Assembly (NCBI GenBank): GCA_002632325.1
Contig: NSJK01000005.1
Coordinates: 1 to 64,000 of the forward strand
Direction of reading: 5' to 3'
Length of the DNA stretch: 64,000 bases
DNA from: Lysobacterales bacterium
GTDB taxonomy: Bacteria > Pseudomonadota > Gammaproteobacteria > Xanthomonadales > Rhodanobacteraceae
Part shown: positions 18,095 to 27,815 of the stretch, piece by piece
How positions within the stretch are numbered: position 1 is the stretch's first letter
Layout: every line of letters starts with the position of its first letter
Translations under genes and position numbers: made by a program
Notes under the pieces: model-generated
Databases searched by the model: none
The model's input: the letters and a program-made list of their open reading frames with translations, nothing else
Told to the model about the DNA's origin: nothing

Positions 18095-20844
18095 TTGACC
18101 TGCTCGCGATCGCCATCGGCGTAATTGCCCTGCTCTCCATTCTCATCCTGCGCAGCTGGATGTCGGTGCGCGTGCCGCATTTCCGTTGGCGCGTGGCGCC
18201 GGTCAACGCACCGCCGGCAGCCTTCGCCGACCTGCATGCGCAAGCCGAGACCAAACTCCACGCGCTCGGCTTCCGCCATCTGGGCTGGCTCCTGCTCGAA
18301 GATCTTGAAGGTCAATCGCTACCGGCGATCGCGCGCGTCTTGATCGACGCGCAAGGCGAAACCCTCGCCCATTTGCAGCCGCCGGTGGACCTGGCCCGAC
18401 CCAATCGTCTGGTGACCACCTTGAGCAGCCGACTCGCCGATGGTCGTTGGCGGACGAGCCTCAACGAAAGCTCCGCCGACGAGTTCTTCAGCACGCCGCG
18501 CTCGCCACGCCGCAGCTTCAACGTCGACAATCTGCCGGCCCTGCTCGAAGCACACCGCGCATGGTGTGCGAGTGAAGGCGGCGCAACGAAAATCACCGAC
18601 ACCAGCCCTGCGGGAATCGCCAGCGGTCTTTGCACACGCATCGACGAGTTTCTCGACGATCTCGACCGCACCGGCATGAGCTACCGCGCGCACGATGGCA
18701 GCCGGCGCATGCGCCTGTCGCGCATGCTCAAGCTGTTCCTGTATTTGCTGCGTGCACCCAAGCGCGCGCCCGACACCGCGCCGGTGCCGCCGGCGCGACA
18801 ACTGGCGATGCTCGCGCTGTTGGAACGCCAGCGGGAGCGCGCGCCGACCACGGCAATGCAGTTCGTGCTGCTGGCACTGACCACGGCCTTGTTCGCCTTG
18901 TTCGGCGCGGTGTTCTGGAGCGTCGCCGCGGCGCTGATGCTCGCGCTGGCGTTGGTCGTGCATGAAGGCGGGCACTATCTCGCCATGCGCGCATTCGGCT
19001 ATCGCCACGTGCAGATGGTGCTGCTGCCTTTGCTCGGCGGCGTGACCACGGGCGTGGAAGGCGATCCGCGCGGCAGTCATCGCGCGCTGGTGAGCATGGC
19101 CGGGCCGCTGCCTGGCATCGTCATCGGATGGGGTTTGCTCATCGCCGCCATCGGCGTCGCGCCCGGCGGATCCTTGATGTGGACGGCAATCGTCTTTCTC
19201 GCCCTCAATTATCTCAACTTGTTGCCGGTGCCGCCGCTCGATGGCGGCCACTTCGCGCAATCGCTGTGGCCGCGTGGTTGGGAGCGTGTGCAGATCGTGT
19301 TCACCGCCTTGCTCGTGCTGGTCGGTCTGGTGCTGGCATGGGCGCTGCAATTCTGGCTGCTGCTGATACTGATCGGTGTGCAGCTCTTCCTCACGCGCGG
19401 CCTGTGGCGCGATGCACACCTGCTGCATCGCCTGCGTGCGGCAGCGGATTTCACCACACTCGGAAAGCACGCGCTCGATGCGCGCGTGCTCGCCGAAATC
19501 GACAACGACCAGCCCAAGGCGACGCTCAACGAGCGCCTCACCCGCGCGCTGCGTCTGCGCAGCTTGTTGCAACTGCAGCCCCCGCGGCAGCTCGCGCGCA
19601 TCGGCCTGCTTGCGCTCTATATCGCCTGCTTCGCGCTGCCCCTGGCCAATGCGCAGGTGCGCAACCTCGCCACGACCACCGCATCGATCCTGATGCAATC
19701 GTTGCAACCGGACAAACTCGATCCCGAGCTCGAACAACGCATCCAGGCCCAGAGCGCACGCATCCAAGCGCAGCGCAAGGCGTCGCAGCAGCTGTCGATT
19801 CCGGCCCTGCTCGATGGCATCGCCGAGGCGATGCAAACCACCCATCCCGAACTCGAGTCCGGGGCCCTTCCCGCTACCGACGACGCGGCGTTCGCTGCCG
19901 CCGCGCAACGCCTCGGTCGAGTCTTGCCGCCAGACTACGTGCTGATCGCGCGCTGGCCGCAGCGCAAGCTGCTCGGTTGGCGCGAACCGGCAGATCTCGC
20001 GCAAGCCGATGCGACTCATGCCCAAATGCTCGACGATCTCACCGAAAAGGGCACGCAGCCGCTGTTCGCGATCGACGCAGAGGCGAACACGCATGAGCTC
20101 TCACGCGCGCAGCTTGCGCGCATGTTGGTACTGGCAGGCTCGGACGAACAGAACGTCCTGCTCTTCGACGAAGCGGCCGATCCCTGCTGCCGCGTGCTCG
20201 AACTGGGCGATGAGGAATCCAGCGTGTGGCCCGACCTGCACGCATGGCTCGTCGCGCGTCATACGCAGGAGTTGTCATGGGCGGACGCCGCTCGTCGCCT
20301 TGATGCCGCACAAAAGGCCGTGCTCGAACGGGACGCCGCGCTCGATCTGCCCACACTCGTCGAGAGGCTGCGACTGTGCTGCACGCAGATGTGGCCCGAT
20401 GTCGATGCCGATCCGCGCACGCCGGCGCAGCTCGACGCGGCGACACAACGGCTGGGCGAGCTACCCGTCGACTATCGCGTCCTGCTCGCATTGGGCAATG
20501 GCCTGCCCGGCGCGAACCTCTCGCCACTCGACGAAGTCGCCGCACTCAATGCCGAGGCCCAATCGCGACTGCTCCAGCAGACTCCCTGGCCGCGCATCGC
20601 CGATGACGGCAACGAACAGGGCGAATCCACCGCAGCACAGGCTGCCCCCGGCGCGCTCGTGATCGGCGCCGGGCGCTGGGCCCGCAAGGCCGATGCAGCA
20701 TCGCGCGCCACGCTCCTGCTCGTGCGCCTCGCCGACGGCACGCCGCTGTATCTCGATCGCGTCAACCATCGCGCCCACGAAAGCCTGCGCCGCCTGCTGC
20801 TTGAGGCGCACGCGCAGCGCGCCGCCGCGCTGGATGCGTACTGA
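18091..20844 (+). CDS. Membrane metalloprotease of the site-2 protease (M50) type with C-terminal SUKH/SMI1-like segments
   Basis: The gene starts in an ATGA overlap with the glycosyltransferase gene, which suggests coupled translation. The 917-residue protein has an N-terminal membrane span (1-25), a soluble region (about 40-245), and a membrane cluster (about 250-450). Within the cluster are the zinc motif HEGGH (291-295) and LLPVPPLDGG near 377-386, the two hallmarks of intramembrane M50 proteases. Another span lies at about 505-525. The C-terminus contains two segments that I read as SUKH (SMI1/KNR4)-like: about 590-735 with RLGRVLPPDYVLIA, and about 770-917 with QRLGELPVDYRVLLALGNG. Each has the usual LG-x-LP-x-DY opening and a late acidic/hydrophobic strand. 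The protease part is well supported; the SUKH reading is by pattern only. Substrate and role are unknown; the neighbour hints at surface polysaccharide. Confidence 0.82.
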   Translation: MIDLLAIAIGVIALLSILILRSWMSVRVPHFRWRVAPVNAPPAAFADLHAQAETKLHALGFRHLGWLLLEDLEGQSLPAIARVLIDAQGETLAHLQPPVDLARPNRLVTTLSSRLADGRWRTSLNESSADEFFSTPRSPRRSFNVDNLPALLEAHRAWCASEGGATKITDTSPAGIASGLCTRIDEFLDDLDRTGMSYRAHDGSRRMRLSRMLKLFLYLLRAPKRAPDTAPVPPARQLAMLALLERQRERAPTTAMQFVLLALTTALFALFGAVFWSVAAALMLALALVVHEGGHYLAMRAFGYRHVQMVLLPLLGGVTTGVEGDPRGSHRALVSMAGPLPGIVIGWGLLIAAIGVAPGGSLMWTAIVFLALNYLNLLPVPPLDGGHFAQSLWPRGWERVQIVFTALLVLVGLVLAWALQFWLLLILIGVQLFLTRGLWRDAHLLHRLRAAADFTTLGKHALDARVLAEIDNDQPKATLNERLTRALRLRSLLQLQPPRQLARIGLLALYIACFALPLANAQVRNLATTTASILMQSLQPDKLDPELEQRIQAQSARIQAQRKASQQLSIPALLDGIAEAMQTTHPELESGALPATDDAAFAAAAQRLGRVLPPDYVLIARWPQRKLLGWREPADLAQADATHAQMLDDLTEKGTQPLFAIDAEANTHELSRAQLARMLVLAGSDEQNVLLFDEAADPCCRVLELGDEESSVWPDLHAWLVARHTQELSWADAARRLDAAQKAVLERDAALDLPTLVERLRLCCTQMWPDVDADPRTPAQLDAATQRLGELPVDYRVLLALGNGLPGANLSPLDEVAALNAEAQSRLLQQTPWPRIADDGNEQGESTAAQAAPGALVIGAGRWARKADAASRATLLLVRLADGTPLYLDRVNHRAHESLRRLLLEAHAQRAAALDAY

Positions 20845-20851
20845 GTCGGCG

Positions 20852-22093
20852 TCAAGTCGAAGTCGATCGCCGCCCGGGGAGCGTCGTGCCAAACCAGCGC
20901 ACGAGTTGGTTCGACACTTCGCGTCGATCCAGCAGATCCATGTGGTTCATGCCGTGTGCGATCCACATGCGCGAAGGCGCAAACGCCAGCGTGCGTTGCG
21001 CATCGACGTGCTGCCCCAAGGCGCTGGCCAGCGGAACGAGGCCATCACCCGGCAGACGGCCCAAGGCACCGCCACGTGTCTTGCCGCTTGTCGCGGCAAT
21101 CGCATGGCAACGTACGCGCGCAGGCAAGGGCAGGACTCGTCGCGTGTCGCTCACACGCGCAAAGCGATCGTGACCTTGCCAATCTTCATCGAGCACGTTG
21201 CCATGGCGCAGGTCGGTGATGCCCGCGCTGCGGATCTTGCCGAGCCTGGCGAATGGAGCGGACCAAGGTGTCGCGCCCAGCATCAGATCGACCCAATTGC
21301 CTGCGCGTTCCAGTGGCGCGCCGTGATGCGGCGTACCCAGAAATGCAATTCGTCGCAGTCGACGCGGCCACGCATGACCACTCGCCTTGCCGTAGTGGCA
21401 AGCACTGCGCGCAACCAGACCGCCCATGCTGTGCGCGACGATCACCAATTCCTCGACCGGGCACGGCCAATGCGCGATCAAGCTGTCAAGCAGCTCGGCC
21501 AGCGCCTGCCCATTGGTGGAGACATGCAAGCCGCTGTTGTAGCGCAGATACACGGGCGTGTAGCCCAGCTCCCGCTCGAGCACCGCGCCATGGTCGTGCC
21601 CGCGCCGACTCCAACACAGGTCGTCGAGACACAAGCCGTGCACGAGCAGCACGATCTTGCCGCCGGACTGCGCGAACTCGCCAGCCAGTGCTTCGCGTGT
21701 GATGTGGAGTGAGTGACCCTTGTGTCGCAAGCTCATCGGTATCGCCAACGGGTTGGCGCTAGCCTGCAGATAATCTCCAAGCACGCCATTGAGCGCGGCC
21801 AACACGGCTTCGCGCTGGCGCGATGAAGAGCGCCCCGCAAGCGTGGGCTTGAGCAGGGCCAGCATCGCATCCAGACTGCCGCCGACCAGGCGCGTCACGC
21901 CGCGCACGCTCTTGTAGACCAGACCGGTGATGCCGCCGGTGCGCTCGGGCTGCTGCCCGCGCGCGATGCCGAACGGCCGGGCGATCACGTGATGCATCGC
22001 CTCGACCAGATCGGCCAAACCCGTCGTTGCATCGGCCGTCAGGCGCGCAAGGCCGCGCAAATCCGAAGCTTGCAGATGGGTCGATTTCGTCAT
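20852..22093 (-). CDS. Alpha/beta hydrolase (lipase/PGAP1-like)
   Basis: I choose ATG 22093 (413 residues, MTKSTHLQ); the frame is open further upstream but those residues look non-coding. The core shows KIVLLVHGLCLDDLCW (oxyanion region HG), then the nucleophile elbow VAHSMGG with Ser222, and a late histidine in AHGMNHMD near 375. These are the expected elements of an alpha/beta-hydrolase esterase or lipase acting on acyl esters. No signal peptide is present. Its stop lies 7 bases from the convergent metalloprotease stop, with no room for a terminator. About 170 residues precede the hydrolase core and contain KSVRGVTRLVGGSLDAML, a region I cannot assign. The natural substrate is unknown; similar proteins are often annotated as permease-like or triacylglycerol lipases without proof. 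Confidence 0.8.
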   Translation of the reverse strand: MTKSTHLQASDLRGLARLTADATTGLADLVEAMHHVIARPFGIARGQQPERTGGITGLVYKSVRGVTRLVGGSLDAMLALLKPTLAGRSSSRQREAVLAALNGVLGDYLQASANPLAIPMSLRHKGHSLHITREALAGEFAQSGGKIVLLVHGLCLDDLCWSRRGHDHGAVLERELGYTPVYLRYNSGLHVSTNGQALAELLDSLIAHWPCPVEELVIVAHSMGGLVARSACHYGKASGHAWPRRLRRIAFLGTPHHGAPLERAGNWVDLMLGATPWSAPFARLGKIRSAGITDLRHGNVLDEDWQGHDRFARVSDTRRVLPLPARVRCHAIAATSGKTRGGALGRLPGDGLVPLASALGQHVDAQRTLAFAPSRMWIAHGMNHMDLLDRREVSNQLVRWFGTTLPGRRSTST

Positions 22094-22148
22094 GGCGTCA
22101 CCGTGAGCGCGGTCTGGCGTGATTGCACAGACCTTGATGCATGAGACC

Positions 22149-22931
22149 TCAAGGGCAGCGTGTGAACGCGCCGCCGCGCTGCGCACACCAGGCCTCTTCG
22201 CCCTGTGCCTGTGCGTGTTCGCCGAAGCGCCGCTCGCGCAGGCGCATGCCGCCATCCGCGTCGATCGTCAGCAAGGTGCTCGCGCGTGTGCCGTAGTGGC
22301 CGCCATCGACGAAGATCGGCGCCAGCACGCGTTCAAGTTCAAGGCCCACTCCCGTGTCCGGCAGTTCGGCGTCATCCGGCTGCGACTCATCCCGCAACAG
22401 ATCGAGCGCTGCACCGTCATCGGATGCGCCGCTGCGCAGCCAGTCTTCGAAGCGTGCGTGCAGGCGCTGGGTCTTGGGCCAGTGCACATCGGGCGCGCCG
22501 TTGCTGACCACATGGATGCCGGCACCGAGTGCGAGCGGTGTGCCACCCGCGCTGCTGAGCAGGTGCACCTGCGCGCCGCTGCCGACGATGAGGTTGAACG
22601 GGCCGTACTCGCCACACTCGGCATGCACGGCGTCGAGATAGCGTGCCGGCGCGACTTCACCCAGCACGAAGTCGCGCACCAGCGCGCCACGTGAACGCGG
22701 CGCGGTCGCGGGCAGGCCGCTGCGCACATTGGTGACTGCGACGAAGCGGCCATCGCTGCGCGCCGCAAGCCAACTGCCGCCGGCGACCAGATCACGGCCG
22801 CCAACGATGCGCGCGTCTTCGTTCCACGGTGCAGCCGCCGCGCTGGCGCGACCATGAAACTCGTCGCGATTGGCCAGCAGCAGCAAGGGCCGCTGCGGCA
22901 CCACACTGACGGCGATCAGCACCAGGCACAT
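22149..22931 (-). CDS. NRDE family protein (TANGO2-like)
   Basis: The start is ATG 22931 (MCLVLIAVSVV), six bases after the kinase stop; 260 residues. The motif ANRDEF at about 20-25 defines the NRDE family, and the N-terminal MC with Cys2 as a possible N-terminal nucleophile is typical. Further matches are GGRDLVAGGSWLA and FVAVTNVR, the usual following blocks. The family is related to eukaryotic TANGO2 and is found in many bacteria; its reaction is not settled, with suggested roles in heme or lipid handling. Translation is probably coupled to the upstream kinase gene. The function in this organism is unknown. Confidence 0.85.
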   Translation of the reverse strand: MCLVLIAVSVVPQRPLLLLANRDEFHGRASAAAAPWNEDARIVGGRDLVAGGSWLAARSDGRFVAVTNVRSGLPATAPRSRGALVRDFVLGEVAPARYLDAVHAECGEYGPFNLIVGSGAQVHLLSSAGGTPLALGAGIHVVSNGAPDVHWPKTQRLHARFEDWLRSGASDDGAALDLLRDESQPDDAELPDTGVGLELERVLAPIFVDGGHYGTRASTLLTIDADGGMRLRERRFGEHAQAQGEEAWCAQRGGAFTRCP

Positions 22932-22937
22932 GCGCAA

Positions 22938-25472
22938 TCAACCATGCGCATCGAGCATCACGCGCAAGCGCTGCTGCAAGGGCGCAAGTCGCACGTTGCC
23001 CGGGCTGAGCTCGCGCGCCGAATCCAGCGCACGTGTCGCATCCTCGCGGCGCCCCTGACCGATGCGCTGGTCGGCCTGATCCAGAAACGCATTGGCAAGC
23101 TTTTCGCGCAATGCCGGCAAGCCCGCATCGTCGGGCGCGATCTGCGCGACCGCGTCGAGCAGACTGCGCGCGCGCAGCGGCGCCCCTTCGGTCAGCGCCT
23201 GCGCGAACAGCGCCTTGGCGCGCGCAGGCAATTGCGCGAGCCCGTCGCGTGCGGCAACCGAATTGCCGTCGATCGCAAGCGCGGCGCGGAACTTGTCGTA
23301 GGCGCTGTCACCCGGCGGCACGATCAGCTCGCCGGCATCGGCGGCGCGCGAGGCGGCGGCGAGCAGACGCTTCACCTGCGCGCTCTGCGCCGGCGTCAGC
23401 ACGACTTGGCGGTTGGCAATGTCGAGGCGTTCGCGCAGTTCGCGAAGTTCGATGCGCGCCGCACGCAGATCGGGCAGATCCGGCGCCATCCGGGCGGCGC
23501 TGTCGATGAGCTGTTCCGCCTCGCCCGGATTGCTGTCGTCGATTGCCGCATGCGCGCGCACGAGCTGCGCCTGGGCAATCCGTCGCAGGCCTTCGCGCGC
23601 CCGCGCACTGTTTGGATCGAGCGCCTGCGCCGCACGCAGGAGTTCGAGCGCAGCATCATCGGCGCCGCTGAGCCTGCCTTCGCGCGCAGCGGCATCGGCG
23701 CGATCGAGCAAGTCGATCACCTGCGCCTCCTGCGCGAGCCGCGCCGCATCGCGGGCACGCGTGATCTCGCCGAGCAGCTCGGTCTGACCCGGATAGTTGG
23801 GCAGGATGCGGGCGATGTCGCCGCTGCGCGCGCTCGCGGTGGCGAGATCGCCTGAAGTCAGTGCCTCACGCGCCTGCGCGGCGAGCGCGTCGGCGCATTT
23901 GCGCAAGCCGGCTTGTGCGATCGCGTTGTCGGCAGCGCCATCGAGCACGCGTTGATACAGCGTGGCCGCACCATCGGTGCCGGTGATGCGACCGGCTTCA
24001 AGCGCCGCGGCTGCCGCATCGAGCAATTGCGCGGCGGCCTCATCGGCATTGCCCTTGGCTTCGCGCTCGTGAAGCGCACGTGCGACGCGCTCGACTTCGA
24101 TGCCGCCGCCGAGCAGATCACGTGCTGCGTCCAGCGCCTGCCGCGCCGCGGGAAGATCGTCCTTGTCCAGAGCCTGCTGCGCCTGTGCGAGCAGACGCTC
24201 GGCAACCGTGGCGAGGCCGCGCCGGGCGACGTCGTTGTCCGGATCCTGTGCACGCGCGGCAAGAAACAGTTCGCGCGCGCTGTCGCCCTGCGTGCCGGTG
24301 AGGCGACCTGCGTCGAGTGCCTGTTGCGCGCGTGACAGGGTGTCGCTGAAACCCGTGCGCGGCAGCAGGTGACGCAGCACATCCTGGTAGTGCCAGGCGA
24401 GCGCGACGACCAGCAGCACGGCTGCAACCGCGATGATCCTGCCCGGACGACGCGGCGCCGGCGCAAGCGTGTGCGCCGGTTTGTGGCTCGCGGACGAGGC
24501 CATGGCGGCCAGATCGTCGATCGCGCCGATGTGCGGCTCGGCGCGACCGTTTCCGCCCGAGGCGATGCGGTCAGCGCCGATCGGATCGCGCGCAAACATC
24601 GGTTGCAGGGTGTCGATCGGCGTGTCGCGCCGTGCGCTCACCGGCGCCAGATCGAGCGCGCCCTGGATCATCCAGGGCTGCGTGCGTTCGAGCGCGGCGA
24701 TCGCGGCGACGACCTCGTGCCCGCTCTGATAACGCTCCTCGGGCTGCTTGGCGAGGAGACGATCGAGCAAGTCCTGCAGCGCTGCGAGCGACGCGGGCAG
24801 ACGCGGCACGGCTTCGCTGATGTGCTTGATGCCGACCGCAAGCGAATCTTCGGCGCGAAACGGCACCTCGCCAACCAGCATCTCGTAAAGGACGACGCCG
24901 AGGCTGTAGAGATCGGCGCGACCATCGACCGCGCGTCCGCGTGCTTGCTCCGGACTCATGTAGGTGGGCGTGCCGACCACCGCGCCGGTGCGCGTCATGC
25001 GCATCGCCGCTTCCTGCACGCGGGCGATGCCGAAGTCGGTGAGCACCGCCGAGCCGTCCTCGCGCAGCAGGATGTTGTCGGGTTTGATGTCGCGATGGAC
25101 GACGCCTTTCTCGTGCGCATAGGCCAAGGCCTCGGCGATCTCGCGCACGATGCGCAAGGCCTTGGCGGGATCGAGCGCGGCCCCATGGGCAGCGAGTGCG
25201 GTGCCGCCGCCGACGTATTCCATCGCGATGTAATGCAGGTCACCGGCATGAGCGACATCGTGAATGCCGACGACGTGTCGATGATGGAGCTTGGCGGCGA
25301 TGCGCGCCTCGCGCAGGAAGCGCCCGCTGAAATCCGGATCGACCAGCAACGCCGGCGACATCACCTTGAGCGCGACTTCACGATCGACCGATTGCTGGAT
25401 CGCCAGATAGACCGTCGCCATCCCGCCGCGACCGAGCTGGCGCACGATGCGGTAGCCGGGGATTTCGATCAC
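22938..25472 (-). CDS. Transmembrane Ser/Thr protein kinase with long extracytoplasmic TPR-like repeats
   Basis: With GTG at 25472 (AGGGG about 8 bases upstream) the protein has 844 residues; an ATG at 25526 in frame is the alternative. The kinase domain (about 6-265) is complete: GRGGMATVY loop, VALK lysine, HRDIKPDN catalytic loop, DFG and a SPEQ motif in place of APE. A linker precedes one membrane span (about 345-366, IIAVAAVLLVVALAW). The remaining 470 residues are Ala/Asp/Leu-rich TPR-like repeats. Four repeat starts share the pattern A-x-G-R/E-L/I (near 385, 490, 594 and 709), giving a period of about 105-115. This is a PknB-like Hanks kinase whose sensor would lie in the periplasm. 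The ligand and targets are unknown. It lies 78 bases after relA and directly before the NRDE gene. Confidence 0.88.
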   Translation of the reverse strand: MIEIPGYRIVRQLGRGGMATVYLAIQQSVDREVALKVMSPALLVDPDFSGRFLREARIAAKLHHRHVVGIHDVAHAGDLHYIAMEYVGGGTALAAHGAALDPAKALRIVREIAEALAYAHEKGVVHRDIKPDNILLREDGSAVLTDFGIARVQEAAMRMTRTGAVVGTPTYMSPEQARGRAVDGRADLYSLGVVLYEMLVGEVPFRAEDSLAVGIKHISEAVPRLPASLAALQDLLDRLLAKQPEERYQSGHEVVAAIAALERTQPWMIQGALDLAPVSARRDTPIDTLQPMFARDPIGADRIASGGNGRAEPHIGAIDDLAAMASSASHKPAHTLAPAPRRPGRIIAVAAVLLVVALAWHYQDVLRHLLPRTGFSDTLSRAQQALDAGRLTGTQGDSARELFLAARAQDPDNDVARRGLATVAERLLAQAQQALDKDDLPAARQALDAARDLLGGGIEVERVARALHEREAKGNADEAAAQLLDAAAAALEAGRITGTDGAATLYQRVLDGAADNAIAQAGLRKCADALAAQAREALTSGDLATASARSGDIARILPNYPGQTELLGEITRARDAARLAQEAQVIDLLDRADAAAREGRLSGADDAALELLRAAQALDPNSARAREGLRRIAQAQLVRAHAAIDDSNPGEAEQLIDSAARMAPDLPDLRAARIELRELRERLDIANRQVVLTPAQSAQVKRLLAAASRAADAGELIVPPGDSAYDKFRAALAIDGNSVAARDGLAQLPARAKALFAQALTEGAPLRARSLLDAVAQIAPDDAGLPALREKLANAFLDQADQRIGQGRREDATRALDSARELSPGNVRLAPLQQRLRVMLDAHG

Positions 25473-25550
25473 TGCAGGGGCCCTTGCGCAAGTCGAAGGA
25501 TGCGCCCACGACGGGTACCGCAGCATAGCATGCAGGCAATGGCTGACCGC

Positions 25551-27728
25551 TCAGGCAAGACGTCGCGCCTCGGTCACGTTGGGCACCGCAAGCAGTTGCG
25601 ACAGCAAGGCGCTGAGCTGGCCGAAGTCGGCGACCTTGAGCGTGTAGTCCATCTGCGCGATGCCTTGGCGCGCATCGACGCGCGCATTGAGCGCCACCAC
25701 CTGCACATTGGCCGAAGCGATCACGTTGCTGACATCCTTGTGCAGCCATTTGCGATCGAAACCGCGCACCACGATCTCGACGTCATAGCTCTTGGCCGGG
25801 CGCGCACCCCAGGCCACTTCGATCACGCGACTGCCATCGCGTTCACGCAGGGAGCCCACCTGCGCGCAATCGGCGCGGTGCACCGAAATGCCGCGACCGC
25901 GCGTGATGTAGCCGACGATCGCGTCACCCGGCAAGGGACGGCAACAGCGTGCGAGTTGGCTGAGCAGGTTGCCCACCCCTTCGATGACGACCGCGCCGCC
26001 GCCCTCGGCGGCGCGTGGCGTGGGCGCCTGCGCGGGCGGCACATGAGTCGGCTGCGTCTCGACCGCAGCCGCCGGCATGCTCAATTCATGCAACACGCGC
26101 GCGAGCTGACCCGCCGAGATGTCGCCGAGCGCGAGCGCATGCAGCAGTTCGTCCTGAGTCTTGAGGCGAAACTGCTCGGGCAGGCGCTCCAAGTGGTCGA
26201 GCGGCAAGGCCAGACGCTTGAGCTCGCGATCGAGCACCGCGCGACCGGCGGCGAGGTTCTGCGCGAGGTCGATGCGGTTGAACCACGCGCGCACCTTGTT
26301 GCGTGCGCGTGCCGTATGCAGGAAGCCGAGCTGCGGTGACAGCCAGTCGCGACGTGGTTCGGCCACCTTGCCGGTGAGGATCTCGACGCGATCGCCGCTC
26401 GCCGGCTGGAAGCCGAGCGGCACGATGCGGCCATTGACCTTGGCGCCGCGGCAGCGATGGCCGACATCGGTGTGGATCGAATAGGCGAAATCGAGCACGG
26501 TTCCGCCTTGTGGCAGATCGATCACGCGTCCCTTGGGGGTGAGCAGGTAAACGCGATCCTCGACCACTTCGGTGCGAAAACCGGCCAAGAGCGCGGCATC
26601 GTCCTCGCCCGCCTCGCGGCTTTCGAGCAACTGGCGCATCCAGGCGATCTTGCGCTCGAAGCTCGCGTCGCCACCGCCACCTTCCTTGTAGCGCCAGTGC
26701 GCGGCCACGCCGAGTTCGGCGTGGCGGTGCATGTCGTGGCTGCGGATCTGCACTTCCAGCGTCTTGCCCTCGGGACCGACCACGGCGGTATGCAGCGACT
26801 GGTAGTGGTTACCCTTGGGATTGGCGATGTAGTCGTCGAATTCACCCGGAATGTAGGGCCACAACGAGTGCACCACGCCCAGCGCGGCATAGCAGGAAGC
26901 GACGTCATCGACCAGCACGCGCAGCGCGCGCACGTCGTAGAGCCCGGAAAACGCCAGACCCTTCTTCTGCATCTTGCGCCAGATCGAATAGATGTGTTTT
27001 GGCCGTCCACCGATCTCGGCGCGCAGGCCAGCACGCGCGAGCGCGGTCTGCAGTTGCGACTTGGCTGCGACGATCCATGCCTCGCGATCGCCGCGCCGCT
27101 CATCGAGCAGATCGGCGATGCGCCGGTAGGTCTCGGGCTGCAGGTAATGAAACGCGAGGTCTTCGAGTTCCCACTTGAGCTGCCAGATGCCGAGCCGATT
27201 GGCCAGCGGCGCATGCATGTCGGCGGTCAGGCGTGCCTGCGCACGACGCTCGGCCTCGGGCGCATCAACCAGAGCGCGCATGCGCACGAGCTGGCGCGCG
27301 AGCAGGATGAAGACCACGCGCAGGTCGCGGATGATCGCGAGCAGCAAGCGGCGCAGTCCTTCGCTGCTGCCGCTGGTGCCATGCGCCGCGTGCAACACCC
27401 ACACGCGCTCGGCGGCCTCCTGCCCATCGACCAGCGCGCGCACCGCCGCAGGAAATGACGCGAACATCGCCTCGGCGGGTGCCGGATCGAGTGCACGCAG
27501 CACGTGGAGGATGCACGCGGCCTGCGCCTCCTCGTCAACGCCGAGTTCGCGCAGCAGGTCGAGACTGGCAACGAGCTGCGGCTGCGCATCGAGCCAGGGC
27601 TTGCCGATCACACCGCCCCGTTCGATCGCGCTGGTCACCGCCGCGCGCAACACCTGCGCATTGGCGTGTCTCGGCAATGACTCCACCCAGGTCTCGAGCG
27701 CATGCGGCGTTGGCGGCTTGTCATCCAT
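25551..27728 (-). CDS. relA: (p)ppGpp synthetase RelA (hydrolase-dead RelA/SpoT homologue)
   Basis: Start at ATG 27728 (MDDKPPTPH, 725 residues); an ATG at 27755 in frame abuts the preceding terminator and is less likely. The N-terminal domain (about 35-170) is the decayed HD hydrolase: HAAHGTSGSS stands where active enzymes have the HD pair. The synthetase (about 220-340) has GRPKHIYSIWRKM, EFDDYIANPKGNHYQSLHT and the catalytic EVQIR block. A TGS domain follows at about 390-450 (VYLLTPKGRVIDLP), then helical and zinc-finger-like parts (ARCCRPLPGD), and an ACT domain at 640-725. It makes ppGpp from ATP and GTP/GDP on stalled ribosomes in amino-acid starvation. The terminator upstream (27761-27788) implies that it has its own promoter. 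Confidence 0.93.
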   Translation of the reverse strand: MDDKPPTPHALETWVESLPRHANAQVLRAAVTSAIERGGVIGKPWLDAQPQLVASLDLLRELGVDEEAQAACILHVLRALDPAPAEAMFASFPAAVRALVDGQEAAERVWVLHAAHGTSGSSEGLRRLLLAIIRDLRVVFILLARQLVRMRALVDAPEAERRAQARLTADMHAPLANRLGIWQLKWELEDLAFHYLQPETYRRIADLLDERRGDREAWIVAAKSQLQTALARAGLRAEIGGRPKHIYSIWRKMQKKGLAFSGLYDVRALRVLVDDVASCYAALGVVHSLWPYIPGEFDDYIANPKGNHYQSLHTAVVGPEGKTLEVQIRSHDMHRHAELGVAAHWRYKEGGGGDASFERKIAWMRQLLESREAGEDDAALLAGFRTEVVEDRVYLLTPKGRVIDLPQGGTVLDFAYSIHTDVGHRCRGAKVNGRIVPLGFQPASGDRVEILTGKVAEPRRDWLSPQLGFLHTARARNKVRAWFNRIDLAQNLAAGRAVLDRELKRLALPLDHLERLPEQFRLKTQDELLHALALGDISAGQLARVLHELSMPAAAVETQPTHVPPAQAPTPRAAEGGGAVVIEGVGNLLSQLARCCRPLPGDAIVGYITRGRGISVHRADCAQVGSLRERDGSRVIEVAWGARPAKSYDVEIVVRGFDRKWLHKDVSNVIASANVQVVALNARVDARQGIAQMDYTLKVADFGQLSALLSQLLAVPNVTEARRLA

Positions 27729-27760
27729 CCCGGTCACACTGGTTGCGCAACACATCTGGG

Positions 27761-27788
27761 AAAAAAATCGGCGCCCGCAGGCGCCGAT
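27761..27788 (-). terminator. Rho-independent terminator of the secreted protein gene upstream of relA
   Basis: Nine-base perfect arms (atcggcgcc at 27767-27775, ggcgccgat at 27780-27788) with a cgca loop are followed on the minus strand by seven T (27761-27767). It lies 28 bases beyond the stop of the gene ending at 27816 and just before relA. Confidence 0.87.
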
Positions 27789-27815
27789 GATCGAAACCTT
27801 GCGGGCACGCGCTGA

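Noticed and set aside
24369-26339. Long plus-strand open frame of 656 codons opposite kinase and relA
   Set aside because: It is antisense to two genes with clear conserved motifs; high GC at third positions keeps the opposite frame open.
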